From an uncultured Lachnospiraceae bacterium (GTDB lineage Bacteria > Bacillota > Clostridia > Lachnospirales > Lachnospiraceae), in assembly GCA_958402795.1 (NCBI GenBank), contig CATXUX010000020.1, positions 1-62,369 of the forward strand: DNA of 62,369 nucleotides, read 5' to 3'. Below the pieces are notes generated by a model. It was not told the DNA's origin and made no database searches. It was given only the letters and a program-made list of their open reading frames with translations. This document shows positions 1-9,017 of the stretch, one piece after another. Positions within the stretch are counted from its first letter, which is position 1; each line of letters opens with the position of its first letter. The position numbers and the translations under genes were made by a program.

Positions 1-1
1 G

Positions 2-64
2 CATAACCGGCATAGTCTGCTGGTGGTTATGTGGAAAGAACTGCGGAAACTCAAGCAGAAATAA
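2..64 (+). CDS. C-terminal end of an unknown protein (partial)
   Basis: An open frame enters from the left edge and ends with TAA at 62-64, reading about 20 residues that finish KELRKLKQK. The basic, helical end fits a real C-terminus, and a strong hairpin terminator follows at once. That supports a gene ending here, but the fragment is too short to identify. Frame choice rests only on the stop placement and the terminator. Confidence 0.3.
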   Translation, partial: HNRHSLLVVMWKELRKLKQK

Positions 65-73
65 TCTTGACAG

Positions 74-119
74 ATATGTCTGTCCGATGTATGATAGCTG
101 TGGACAGACATATTTTTTT
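74..119 (+). terminator. Rho-independent terminator
   Basis: A perfect 12-bp stem (ATATGTCTGTCC at 74-85 with GGACAGACATAT at 102-113) and a 16-nt loop are followed by a T run. It closes the partial gene on the left and insulates the ABC transporter pair. Confidence 0.85.
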
Positions 120-127
120 ACCCGTTG

Positions 128-143
128 GTTAGTTGTGTCTAAC
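128..143 (+). promoter_or_regulatory. Inverted repeat upstream of the ABC pair, possible metal-repressor box
   Basis: GTTAG (128-132) and CTAAC (139-143) form an inverted repeat with a 6-nt spacer, about 35 nt before the ABC start codon. The TTAG...CTAA arrangement resembles DtxR/IdeR-family iron boxes. That resemblance is the only evidence; no regulator gene is in the window. Confidence 0.35.
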
Positions 144-178
144 TTTTGTATGTCAAATAGAATCTAGGAGGTTATCTA

Positions 179-1981
179 ATGAAAAAAGAGAGAAAGAGTG
201 ATCTGGCAGTCCTGCTTCAGTATGCAGGCGGACACAAATATCTGACTTTCCTGGGACTTGCCCTGTCAGCAGTATCCATGCTTTTTAGCATGGCTCCCTA
301 CATCTGTATCTGGCTTGCAATCCGGGATTTGATTGCTGTAGCGCCCCGGTGGACGCAGGCGCAAAACGTCGCCCGCTATGGGTGGCTTGCTTTCGCTTTC
401 GCGGCCGGCGGTATCGTACTGTATTTTGCAGGTCTGATGTGTACCCATCTGGCAGCTTTCCGCACAGCATCCAATATCCGAAAGCAAGGAGTTGCCCATG
501 TAATGAAGGCCCCGCTTGGTTTCTTTGATTCCAATGCATCCGGCCTGATCCGCGGCCGTCTGGATGCGGCGGCTGCCGACACCGAAACACTGCTGGCCCA
601 TAATCTGGCAGATATCGTCGGCACGGTTGTTTTATTTATCGCGATGCTGGTAATGATGTTTGTCTTTGACTGGCGGATGGGCGCCGCCTGCCTGCTGGCA
701 GCAGTCATTTCAGTCATTGCCATGTTTTCCATGATGGGCGGTAAAAACGCCCGGTTGATGGCAGAATATCAGGCCGCCCAGGACCGCATGACCAAAGCAG
801 GAACCGAGTATGTCCGCGGGATCCCTGTTGTGAAAATTTTCCAGCAGACCGTCTACTCCTTCAAGGCCTTTCAGCAGGCCATTGAAGATTACAGCAGCAA
901 AGCGGAACATTATCAGGCGGATGTCTGCCGGATTCCCCAGTCCGTGAACCTGACCTTTACCGAAGGCGCCTTTGTATTTCTGGTTCCGGCAGCGCTGTTT
1001 CTGGCTCCGGAAGCGCTGGCTGGCGGCAATTTTGCCGGCTTTGTCACAAACTTTGCTTTCTATGCTGTATTTTCCGCCATCATCTCCACGGCGCTGGCCA
1101 AGATCATGTTTGCCGCTTCCGGCATGATGCTTGCCTCAACCGCACTCGGCCGCATCAATCAGGTGATGGATGCTCCTGTCCTGGAGACTCCTGACCACCC
1201 GCAGGCACCTGACGGAAACCGGGTCGAATTTAAAGATGTGAGCTTCACGTACGAGGGTTCGGAAATTCCCGCCCTTTCTCACATTTCTTTTACAGCCGAA
1301 CCGGGACAGACCGTGGCGCTGGTCGGACCGTCCGGCGGCGGCAAGACTACGGCTGCAAGCCTGATCCCCCGCTTCTGGGATACCACCTCGGGCGTCGTAG
1401 AAGTCGGCGGCGTGGACGTAACCCGGATCGATTCTCATGTACTTATGGAGCAGGTGGCATTTGTATTCCAGAATAATCGTCTGTTCAAGGCGTCCATTCT
1501 GGAAAATGTCCGTGCCGCCCGCCCGGAAGCAACACGGGAAGAGGTCCTTGCGGCGCTGATGGCCGCCCAGTGTCAGGATATTCTCGAAAAACTGCCGGAC
1601 GGACTCGACACCCAGATTGGTTCCGAGGGCGTTTATCTCTCCGGCGGTGAACAGCAACGCATCGCCCTTGCCCGCGCCATTTTAAAAGATGCCCCCATCG
1701 TCGTGCTGGACGAGGCGACAGCCTTTGCCGATCCGGAGAACGAAGTGCTGATCCAGAAAGCCTTCGCCACATTGACGAAAGGCCGCACCGTCATCATGAT
1801 CGCGCACCGTCTGTCCACGGTTGTGGGCGCAGACAAAATAATTGTCCTGGATAAAGGGCAGATCACCGAGCAGGGAACGCATTCTGATCTTGTCGCCGCA
1901 GGAGGTCTGTATTCCCGGATGTGGGCGGATTATCATCAGGCAGTTCAGTGGAAAATCACCAGTGAAAAGGAGGCAAAGTAA
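179..1981 (+). CDS. ABC transporter, fused permease and ATPase (subunit A)
   Basis: This is a 600-residue half-transporter. An N-terminal exporter-type membrane domain with about six helices spans roughly residues 20-320. The ATPase domain follows from about 345, with Walker A GPSGGGKT, signature LSGGEQQR and Walker B IVVLDEATAF. AGGAGG lies 7 nt before ATG 179. The stop codon abuts the start of a second half-transporter, so the two are almost certainly co-translated and form a heterodimer. Paired half-transporters behind a possible metal box recall siderophore- or metallophore-linked systems of the YbtPQ/IrtAB type, but substrate and direction cannot be read from the sequence. Multidrug or peptide export is the main alternative. 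Confidence 0.9.
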   Translation: MKKERKSDLAVLLQYAGGHKYLTFLGLALSAVSMLFSMAPYICIWLAIRDLIAVAPRWTQAQNVARYGWLAFAFAAGGIVLYFAGLMCTHLAAFRTASNIRKQGVAHVMKAPLGFFDSNASGLIRGRLDAAAADTETLLAHNLADIVGTVVLFIAMLVMMFVFDWRMGAACLLAAVISVIAMFSMMGGKNARLMAEYQAAQDRMTKAGTEYVRGIPVVKIFQQTVYSFKAFQQAIEDYSSKAEHYQADVCRIPQSVNLTFTEGAFVFLVPAALFLAPEALAGGNFAGFVTNFAFYAVFSAIISTALAKIMFAASGMMLASTALGRINQVMDAPVLETPDHPQAPDGNRVEFKDVSFTYEGSEIPALSHISFTAEPGQTVALVGPSGGGKTTAASLIPRFWDTTSGVVEVGGVDVTRIDSHVLMEQVAFVFQNNRLFKASILENVRAARPEATREEVLAALMAAQCQDILEKLPDGLDTQIGSEGVYLSGGEQQRIALARAILKDAPIVVLDEATAFADPENEVLIQKAFATLTKGRTVIMIAHRLSTVVGADKIIVLDKGQITEQGTHSDLVAAGGLYSRMWADYHQAVQWKITSEKEAK

Positions 1982-3724
1982 ATGTTCGGGAAAAACTTTC
2001 AACGAAAATATGCTCTGACGGATCAAGGTGTGCGCAACACCAAAAAAGGAACCTTCTGGACCGTCATCGTCAATCTGGTCGTCATGGGCGGCGTCAGCAT
2101 CCTGTATTTGATGATGTCCGGGTTTATGAAAACCCTGACGGATGGAGAACCGCTGCCCGGCTTGATGCCTGCTGTCGGACTGGTGATTCTTTTCGTCATC
2201 CTGTCCTTCATCACACATTTGCAGCAATACCGGGCTACTTATGGACTGGTGTACAACGAAGTGAAAACCACGCGCCTTAGTCTGGCAGAGCGGCTTCGTA
2301 CACTGCCTTTAGGATACTTTGGCAAGCGGGATCTTGCCGACCTGACGGAAACCCTCATGGGGGACGTTAACCGCATGGAACACGTCTGGTCTCATGTACT
2401 GGGATATTTGTATGGTTCTTATATTTCTACAGCGATCATTGCGATCTGCCTGCTTGTATACGACTGGCGACTGGCAATCGCCTGCCTGTGGGGAGTGCCC
2501 GTCGCTTTCGAACTGTTGTTCGGCAGCCGCAAGATCACAAGCCGAAGCTCTGAGCAGACAAAAAAAGCTGCCGTCCGCGTCTCTGACGGCATTCAGGAAG
2601 CACTGGAGAACGTCCGCGAGATCCGCGCAACCAATCAGGAGGAACGCTATCTGGAGGGTCTGAATCAAAAAATCGACGAACATGAACGGATCATGATCCG
2701 CGGGGAACTTGCCACCGGTCTTTTTGTCAATGCTGCCAGTGTGATCATGCGGCTGGGCGCAGCAACAACCATACTTGTAGGCGCGAACCTGATTCTGTCC
2801 GGCTCCATCGATTTCATGCTGCTGTTTCTGTTCCTGCTCGTCATTACCCGGGTATATGCGCCTTTCGATCAAAGTCTTGCGCTCATCGCAGAGATGTTTG
2901 TATCCCAGGTATCGGCCGACCGTATGATGGAGATCTACGACACGCCTGCTGCCGGAGGTTCAAAAACATTTTCTCCAGACAGTCACGACATCACATTTGA
3001 ACATGTCAGCTTTGCTTACGATGAAAAGGAAGTCCTGCGGGATGTGAGCTTTACCGCAAAAGAGGGAGAAGTAACTGCGCTGGTCGGGTCTTCCGGTTCC
3101 GGGAAAAGCACCTGCGCACGGCTGGCAGCAAGGCTGTGGGATGTGACAAAAGGCGCTGTCAAGGTCGGCGGCACAGATATTTCCACTGTCGATCCGGAAG
3201 TGCTGCTCACGGATTATTCCATGGTTTTTCAGGACGTGGTACTGTTTGACGACACAGTCATGGAAAATATACGCCTCGGCAAACGAGGCGCCACAGATGA
3301 AGAGGTGCTCTCTGCTGCAAAAGCAGCAAACTGTGATGAGTTTGTCCGCAAACTGCCAAAAGGCTACGATACCCCAATCGGCGAGAACGGAACCAGACTC
3401 TCCGGCGGGGAGCGGCAGCGGATTTCTATTGCCCGCGCACTGTTAAAAGACGCGCCCATCGTACTTTTGGACGAGGCAACCGCCAGTCTGGACGTGGAGA
3501 ACGAAACACGGGTGCAGGAAGCGCTCTCACGCCTGCTCACCGGCAAGACGGTTCTGGTCATTGCCCACAGGATGCGTACAGTGGAAGCGGCTGACAAAAT
3601 CATCGTCCTCGCCGACGGCCAGGTAGCTGAAGAAGGTTCTCCGGCGGAACTGATGAACCGGGGCGGTCTCTATCGCCATATGGTAGAGCTGCAGCAAAAA
3701 AGCGCTGAGTGGAAACTTGCATAA
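1982..3724 (+). CDS. ABC transporter, fused permease and ATPase (subunit B)
   Basis: This is the 580-residue partner of the preceding gene, starting at the base after that gene's TAA. It has an exporter-type membrane domain (about residues 25-310) and an ATPase domain with Walker A GSSGSGKS, signature LSGGERQR and Walker B IVLLDEATASLD. Both ATPase sites in the pair look intact from these motifs. The zero-gap junction implies translational coupling and equal amounts of the two chains at the membrane. The substrate is unknown; the best guess is the same siderophore-like or small-molecule role as its partner. Confidence 0.9.
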   Translation: MFGKNFQRKYALTDQGVRNTKKGTFWTVIVNLVVMGGVSILYLMMSGFMKTLTDGEPLPGLMPAVGLVILFVILSFITHLQQYRATYGLVYNEVKTTRLSLAERLRTLPLGYFGKRDLADLTETLMGDVNRMEHVWSHVLGYLYGSYISTAIIAICLLVYDWRLAIACLWGVPVAFELLFGSRKITSRSSEQTKKAAVRVSDGIQEALENVREIRATNQEERYLEGLNQKIDEHERIMIRGELATGLFVNAASVIMRLGAATTILVGANLILSGSIDFMLLFLFLLVITRVYAPFDQSLALIAEMFVSQVSADRMMEIYDTPAAGGSKTFSPDSHDITFEHVSFAYDEKEVLRDVSFTAKEGEVTALVGSSGSGKSTCARLAARLWDVTKGAVKVGGTDISTVDPEVLLTDYSMVFQDVVLFDDTVMENIRLGKRGATDEEVLSAAKAANCDEFVRKLPKGYDTPIGENGTRLSGGERQRISIARALLKDAPIVLLDEATASLDVENETRVQEALSRLLTGKTVLVIAHRMRTVEAADKIIVLADGQVAEEGSPAELMNRGGLYRHMVELQQKSAEWKLA

Positions 3725-3793
3725 ATTCATTTCTAAGCAAAAACGATCTGGGCGGGATTCATCGAAAACCGCTCAGGTTGTTTATCCCCCTCC

Positions 3794-3822
3794 TTGCAGT
3801 TTTTGTCGAACTGTACTATACT
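3794..3822 (+). promoter_or_regulatory. Promoter of the first MATE gene
   Basis: TTGCAG (3794-3799), a 17-nt spacer and TATACT (3817-3822) match sigma-A spacing and sit 33 nt before the chosen MATE start. Confidence 0.6.
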
Positions 3823-3854
3823 AATGATTGTTTGAAGAATGGGAGGGAATTATC

Positions 3855-5210
3855 ATGTCAGCACAATCTTCTTCTGCTACGCTTATGACAGACGGTTCAA
3901 TCTGGAAACGCATTGTCACGTTTGCGATTCCGCTTTTCTGGGGGAATTTGTTCCAGCAGCTTTACAATACAGCCGATTCTCTGATTGTCGGGAACTTCCT
4001 CGGAAGCGCGGCGCTTGCCGCGGTAAGTTCTTCCGGAAACCTGATTTTTTTAATGGTCGGTTTTTTTAATGGAATTGCAATTGGTTCCGGCGTTGTGATT
4101 GCAAAATATTATGGCGCCCGGGATATCAAAAACCTGCAGAAAGCCATACATACGACTGTCGGTTTCGGACTGATCTGCGGAGTCTTACTCACAATCGCAG
4201 GAACTCTTGCCGCGCCGCAGATCCTGATCCTTATGGGGACTCCGGAAAATGTACTGCCGAACTCGGTCACGTATTTCCGCATTTACTTTTCTGGTTCCCT
4301 GGCATTTGTCATGTACAACTTTTTCGTCGGGATCTTACAGTCCGTCGGAGACAGCAGACATCCGCTGATCTATCTTATGATTTCCTCCGTCGTGAATATC
4401 CTGCTGGATCTTCTTCTGATCGCAGTTTTCCACTTCGGAGTAGGGGCAGCCGCTTTCGCAACAGTTTTTTCACAGACATTGAGCGCACTGCTCTGCCTGA
4501 TCCAACTGCTGCGAAGTCCGGAGGAGTTCCGGCTGTCAATTCAGAAGATCACGCTGGAAAAACAGATGCTGCGTCAAATCGTTTCTAACGGGATCCCGAC
4601 CGGACTGCAGAATTCCGTCATCTCACTGGCAAATGTATTCGTACAGGCGAATATCAATCAATTCGGGGAAATGGCGGTCGCGGGATGCGGATCCTACGCG
4701 AAGATCCAGGGGTTTGGCTTTCTTCCGATCACCTGCTTTTCGATGGCGCTGACCACATTCATCAGCCAGAATCTTGGCGCAAAAAAATATGACCGCGCCA
4801 AAAAAGGCGCGGTCTTTGGAGTGGTCTGCGGCTGTCTTCTGGCAGAGCTGATTGGGATCGCGGTCTACCTGTTTGCCCCGCAGCTCCTCGCCTTATTCAG
4901 TTCCTCCGCTGAAGTAATTCAGATTGGAACGATGCAGGCACGAACGGACACGCTCTTTTATTTCCTGCTGGCCTTTTCCCACTGTATATCCGGTGTCCTG
5001 CGGGGAGCGGGAAAATCCCACGTTCCCATGTACGTCATGCTGATCTTCTGGTGCGTCGTCCGGGTCAGTTATATCCGGATCATCCTGAATTTCATTCCAT
5101 CTATCCGGATGATCTTCTGGGCATACCCGCTCACATGGGCGTTAAGCTCCATTGTATTTTTGATCTACACATTGAAATCCGACTGGATCCATGGACTGGA
5201 AAGAAGATAA
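3855..5210 (+). CDS. MATE family multidrug/sodium antiporter
   Basis: The 451-residue product is an integral membrane protein with about 12 helices arranged as two MatE repeats (roughly residues 20-180 and 240-400). The N-terminal stretch WGNLFQQLYNTADSLIVG is characteristic of MATE carriers. ATG 3855 is chosen over the upstream in-frame ATG at 3828 because GGGAGGG precedes it at good spacing and MATE proteins usually start close to the first helix. MATE carriers export cationic drugs or metabolites against a sodium or proton gradient; the substrate here is unknown. The gene has its own promoter and terminator, so it is monocistronic. Confidence 0.9.
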   Translation: MSAQSSSATLMTDGSIWKRIVTFAIPLFWGNLFQQLYNTADSLIVGNFLGSAALAAVSSSGNLIFLMVGFFNGIAIGSGVVIAKYYGARDIKNLQKAIHTTVGFGLICGVLLTIAGTLAAPQILILMGTPENVLPNSVTYFRIYFSGSLAFVMYNFFVGILQSVGDSRHPLIYLMISSVVNILLDLLLIAVFHFGVGAAAFATVFSQTLSALLCLIQLLRSPEEFRLSIQKITLEKQMLRQIVSNGIPTGLQNSVISLANVFVQANINQFGEMAVAGCGSYAKIQGFGFLPITCFSMALTTFISQNLGAKKYDRAKKGAVFGVVCGCLLAELIGIAVYLFAPQLLALFSSSAEVIQIGTMQARTDTLFYFLLAFSHCISGVLRGAGKSHVPMYVMLIFWCVVRVSYIRIILNFIPSIRMIFWAYPLTWALSSIVFLIYTLKSDWIHGLERR

Positions 5211-5244
5211 ATATGAACGTGTGCCCGCCTGGCGCACTAATAGC

Positions 5245-5280
5245 AGAAAACCGGGTCTTTCGACCCGGTTTTCTATTTCT
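5245..5280 (+). terminator. Rho-independent terminator between MATE and nifJ
   Basis: AGAAAACCGGGTC pairs perfectly with GACCCGGTTTTCT around a TTTC loop, followed by a T-rich tail. The A-rich 5' arm could let it work in both directions for the convergent MATE and nifJ genes. Confidence 0.8.
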
Positions 5281-5315
5281 CAGCTTTTTAAATCTGACTC
5301 TTGGTGAATCGTCTA

Positions 5316-8300
5316 TTAGTCTTCTCCGTAGAGTGTGATCAGCTTCTTCAGGTAAGCATATCTCTCTGCTGCTTCTTTCTCGTTCTGAGCGAACATCTTC
5401 GCAGCCTTCTCCGGATTTGCTCTCTTCAGTGCGTTGTAACGAACTTCTCCGTCAAGGAATTCCTGATATCCTTCCATCTTAGGCTCTTTGCTGTCGAGTG
5501 TGAACTTGTTGCCTTCTGCTGCCGGATTGTACCGGAAGTTGTTCCAGTATCCGCATTCTACTGCAAGCTGTTCCTCGGTCATCGCCTTGCTCATGCCTTT
5601 CTTGATACCATGGTTGATACACGGAGCGTAAGCAATGATGAGTGACGGTCCCGGATATGCTTCTGCTTCTGCCAGTGCCTTTACAGTCTGGTTGAAGTCT
5701 GCACCCATCGCGATCTGTGCTACATATACATAACCGTAGCTCATAGCGATGCTTGCAAGGTCTTTCTTCTTGGTTTCCTTTCCGCCTGCAGCGAACTGTG
5801 CGGTAGCACCGGTCTTCGTTGCCTTGGAGGACTGTCCGCCTGTGTTGGAGTAAACTTCGGTATCGAATACCATTACGTTGATATCCTTTCCGCTTGCGAG
5901 GATATGGTCAACACCGCCGAAACCGATGTCGTAAGCCCATCCGTCGCCACCGAATACCCACTGGGATTTCTTCGCAAGGAAGTCTTTCATCTTCAGCACT
6001 TCTGCCTTCTCTTCCAGATCGCAGTCACAGCCTTCCAGTGCTGCAACGAGTTTGTCCGTTGCCGCGCCGTTCTCAGCGCCGATCGCGAATGTATCCAGGT
6101 ATTCCTGAGCTGCAGCCTTTACATCTTCCTTCTCTGCAACTTCAGCAATCTTCTCTACCTTTTCTTTCAGTCTGTCGCGGATCGTGTTCTGAGCGAGCAG
6201 CATACCATAACCAAACTCTGCGTTATCCTCGAACAGAGAGTTCGACCATGCCGGTCCTTTTCCTTCCGGTGTTACCGTATAAGGTGTGGACGGTGAGGAG
6301 TTACCCCAGATAGAGGAGCATCCTGTTGCGTTCGCAATATACATTCTGTCTCCAAACAGCTGTGTGATCAGTTTTGCATACGGGGTCTCGCCGCAGCCTG
6401 CACATGCACCTGAGAATTCAAGCAATGGCTGTTTGAACTGGCTTCCCTTTACGGTCGCAGGTTTGAACTTCGCAACAACCTCCGGTTTTACCGGAATCTC
6501 TGTTCCGAAATCGAATCCTTCCTGAGACGCTGCATTTGCTTCCATATTGCCCATTACGAGCGCCTTCTCGCCCTTCTTGCCCGGGCAGACATTCGCGCAG
6601 GAACCGCATCCTGTACAGTCATATGCGGATACTGTGATCGCGAACTTCATTCCCGGCATACCGGTCATATCAAGAAGAGCCTGTCCTTCCGGAGCCTTTG
6701 CTGCTTCTTCCTCAGTCAGAGCGATCGGACGGATAACTGCATGCGGGCAAACATATGCGCAGCGGTTACACTGGATACAGTTCTCCGGTTTCCATACCGG
6801 GATATCTACTGCGATGCCACGCTTCTCATACGCGGAGGAACCTGACGGTGTGGAGCCGTCTACATACTCATTGAATGCGGATACCGGAAGGGTATCTCCC
6901 TGCTGTGCATTTACTTTGGACTGGATATTCTTAACGAAGTCAACAACGTCTTTTCTTCCGTCTTTTACTTCTGCTGTATACAGTCCTTCGTCCGCAGCAT
7001 CTTTCCAGCTTTCCGGAACAGCAATCTCTACAACCTGCTTCGCGCCTGCATCGATCGCGTCATAGTTCATCTGAACGATCTTGTCGCCCTTTCTTCCGTA
7101 AGTAGCCTTTGCAGCTTTCTTCATCAGGTCGATTGCTTCCTCTTCCGGAATGATCGCAGCCAGTTTGAAGAATGCAGACTGCAGTACGGTATTGATACGT
7201 CCGCCAAGTCCGATCTCTTTACCGATCTTAATACCGTCGATGGTATAGAACTTGATATTGTGGTTTGCGATATATGATTTTACCTGTCCCGGCAGATGCT
7301 TCTCAAGTCCTTCCATATCCCATGAGCAGTTCAGCAGGAATGTACCGCCGTCAACCAGCTCCTGAACCATGTTATACTTATTGATATAAGAAGGATTATG
7401 GCATGCCACAAAGTTTGCCTGATGGATCAGGTATGTGGACTTAATCGGTTTCTTACCAAAACGCAGGTGGGACATTGTAACGCCGCCTGACTTCTTGGAA
7501 TCATAATCAAAATAAGCCTGTGCATACATATCGGTGTTGTCGCCGATGATCTTAATGGAGTTCTTGTTCGCGCCTACCGTACCGTCTGCGCCAAGTCCCC
7601 AGAACTTGCAGTTGATCGTTCCTTCCGGTGTGGTAACCAGCGGAGCACCTGCATCCAGTGACAGATGTGTCACATCATCATCGATACCGATCGTGAACTG
7701 CTTCTTCTCTGTATTGTGGAATACTGCTACGATCTGTGCCGGAGTCGTATCCTTGGAACCAAGTCCGTAACGTCCTGTAAATACCGGAACAGACTCGAAC
7801 TTCGAACCCTTCAGTGCAGCAACAACGTCCAGATACAGCGGCTCGCCGATGGAACCAGGCTCTTTCGTTCTGTCAAGAACGGAAATAGTCTTTACGGTAT
7901 CCGGGATCGCATCGATCAGTGCCTGTGCGCTGAACGGTCTGTAAAGACGAACCTTTACAACGCCGACTTTCTCGCCTGCTGCCATCATATAATCGATGGT
8001 CTCTTCAATCGTATCACATACAGAACCCATCGCGATGATCACACGCTCTGCGTCCTCTGCTCCATAGTAGTTGAACAGCTTGTAATCTGTACCGATCTTT
8101 GCGTTTACCTTGTCCATATAATCCTGAACGATTCCCGGAAGAGCATCGTAATACGGGTTACATGCTTCTCTTGCCTGGAAGAAGATGTCCGGGTTCTGGG
8201 CAGAACCTCTCTGGCACGGATGGTTCGGGTTCAGGGCATGTGCGCGGAACTCGTCGATCGCGTCCATGTTCACCAGATCTTTCAGATCATCGTAATCCCA

Positions 8301-8855
8301 TGTCTCAATCTTCTGAATCTCGTGAGAAGTACGGAATCCATCGAAGAAGTTGATAAACGGAATCTTTCCTTCCAGCGCCGCACAGTGTGCAACCGGCGTC
8401 AGGTCCATAACCTCCTGTACGCTGGACTCGCAGAGCATCGCTGCTCCGGTCTGACGACAGGCGTAAACATCCGAATGATCTCCGAAGATTGAAAGCGCAT
8501 GGCTGGCGATCGCACGTGCAGATACATTGAATACGCCCGGCAACTGCTCGCCTGCTACTTTATATAAGTTCGGGATCATAAGAAGAAGTCCCTGGGATGC
8601 GGTAAATGTAGTCGTCAGTGCTCCGGCTGATAAGGAACCATGCACAGCTCCGGCAGCGCCCGCCTCAGACTGCATCTCTGTTACCTGAACAGTCTGTCCG
8701 AAAATATTCTTTCTGCCTTCGTTCGCCCACTCATCCACATGCTCCGGCATAACGGATGACGGCGTGATCGGGTAAATGGCAGCAACTTCTGTGTACGCAT
8801 AAGAAACATGAGCTGCAGCCTGATTACCATCCATGGTCTTCATTTTTCTTGCCAT
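5316..8855 (-). CDS. nifJ: Pyruvate:ferredoxin (flavodoxin) oxidoreductase
   Basis: This 1179-residue single-chain enzyme oxidises pyruvate and CoA to acetyl-CoA and CO2 and reduces ferredoxin, the central energy step of anaerobic Clostridia. The N-terminal thiamine-diphosphate pyrimidine domain contains YPITPSSVMPEH. Two 4Fe-4S motifs lie near residues 690 (CIQCNRCAYVCP) and 745 (CTGCGSCANVCP). A further cluster ligand, CAGCGE, is near 815, and the diphosphate-binding region with GDGWAYDIG is near 970. ATG at 8855 (MARKMKT) is chosen because AAGGAGG precedes it; an upstream in-frame ATG at 8882 has no such site. The length matches the family. The gene stands alone with a sigma-A promoter upstream. 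Confidence 0.97.
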   Translation of the reverse strand: MARKMKTMDGNQAAAHVSYAYTEVAAIYPITPSSVMPEHVDEWANEGRKNIFGQTVQVTEMQSEAGAAGAVHGSLSAGALTTTFTASQGLLLMIPNLYKVAGEQLPGVFNVSARAIASHALSIFGDHSDVYACRQTGAAMLCESSVQEVMDLTPVAHCAALEGKIPFINFFDGFRTSHEIQKIETWDYDDLKDLVNMDAIDEFRAHALNPNHPCQRGSAQNPDIFFQAREACNPYYDALPGIVQDYMDKVNAKIGTDYKLFNYYGAEDAERVIIAMGSVCDTIEETIDYMMAAGEKVGVVKVRLYRPFSAQALIDAIPDTVKTISVLDRTKEPGSIGEPLYLDVVAALKGSKFESVPVFTGRYGLGSKDTTPAQIVAVFHNTEKKQFTIGIDDDVTHLSLDAGAPLVTTPEGTINCKFWGLGADGTVGANKNSIKIIGDNTDMYAQAYFDYDSKKSGGVTMSHLRFGKKPIKSTYLIHQANFVACHNPSYINKYNMVQELVDGGTFLLNCSWDMEGLEKHLPGQVKSYIANHNIKFYTIDGIKIGKEIGLGGRINTVLQSAFFKLAAIIPEEEAIDLMKKAAKATYGRKGDKIVQMNYDAIDAGAKQVVEIAVPESWKDAADEGLYTAEVKDGRKDVVDFVKNIQSKVNAQQGDTLPVSAFNEYVDGSTPSGSSAYEKRGIAVDIPVWKPENCIQCNRCAYVCPHAVIRPIALTEEEAAKAPEGQALLDMTGMPGMKFAITVSAYDCTGCGSCANVCPGKKGEKALVMGNMEANAASQEGFDFGTEIPVKPEVVAKFKPATVKGSQFKQPLLEFSGACAGCGETPYAKLITQLFGDRMYIANATGCSSIWGNSSPSTPYTVTPEGKGPAWSNSLFEDNAEFGYGMLLAQNTIRDRLKEKVEKIAEVAEKEDVKAAAQEYLDTFAIGAENGAATDKLVAALEGCDCDLEEKAEVLKMKDFLAKKSQWVFGGDGWAYDIGFGGVDHILASGKDINVMVFDTEVYSNTGGQSSKATKTGATAQFAAGGKETKKKDLASIAMSYGYVYVAQIAMGADFNQTVKALAEAEAYPGPSLIIAYAPCINHGIKKGMSKAMTEEQLAVECGYWNNFRYNPAAEGNKFTLDSKEPKMEGYQEFLDGEVRYNALKRANPEKAAKMFAQNEKEAAERYAYLKKLITLYGED

Positions 8856-8913
8856 TTCTTGTTCCTCCTTAAATAAGTACATTGCAAAAATTTAACATTT
8901 CACATGTAGTTTC

Positions 8914-8942
8914 ATTATATCGCCAAAATATGCAAAAGTCCA
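8914..8942 (-). promoter_or_regulatory. Promoter of nifJ
   Basis: On the minus strand TGGACT (8942-8937), a 17-nt spacer and TATAAT (8919-8914) lie about 60 nt before the nifJ start codon. Confidence 0.5.
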
Positions 8943-9017
8943 TAGAAGTCAAGAGATTTTTTGTACATTTTTACAAACAAAAATTACGAAGGTGGGGTGC
9001 TGTGAATCATAGTATCA

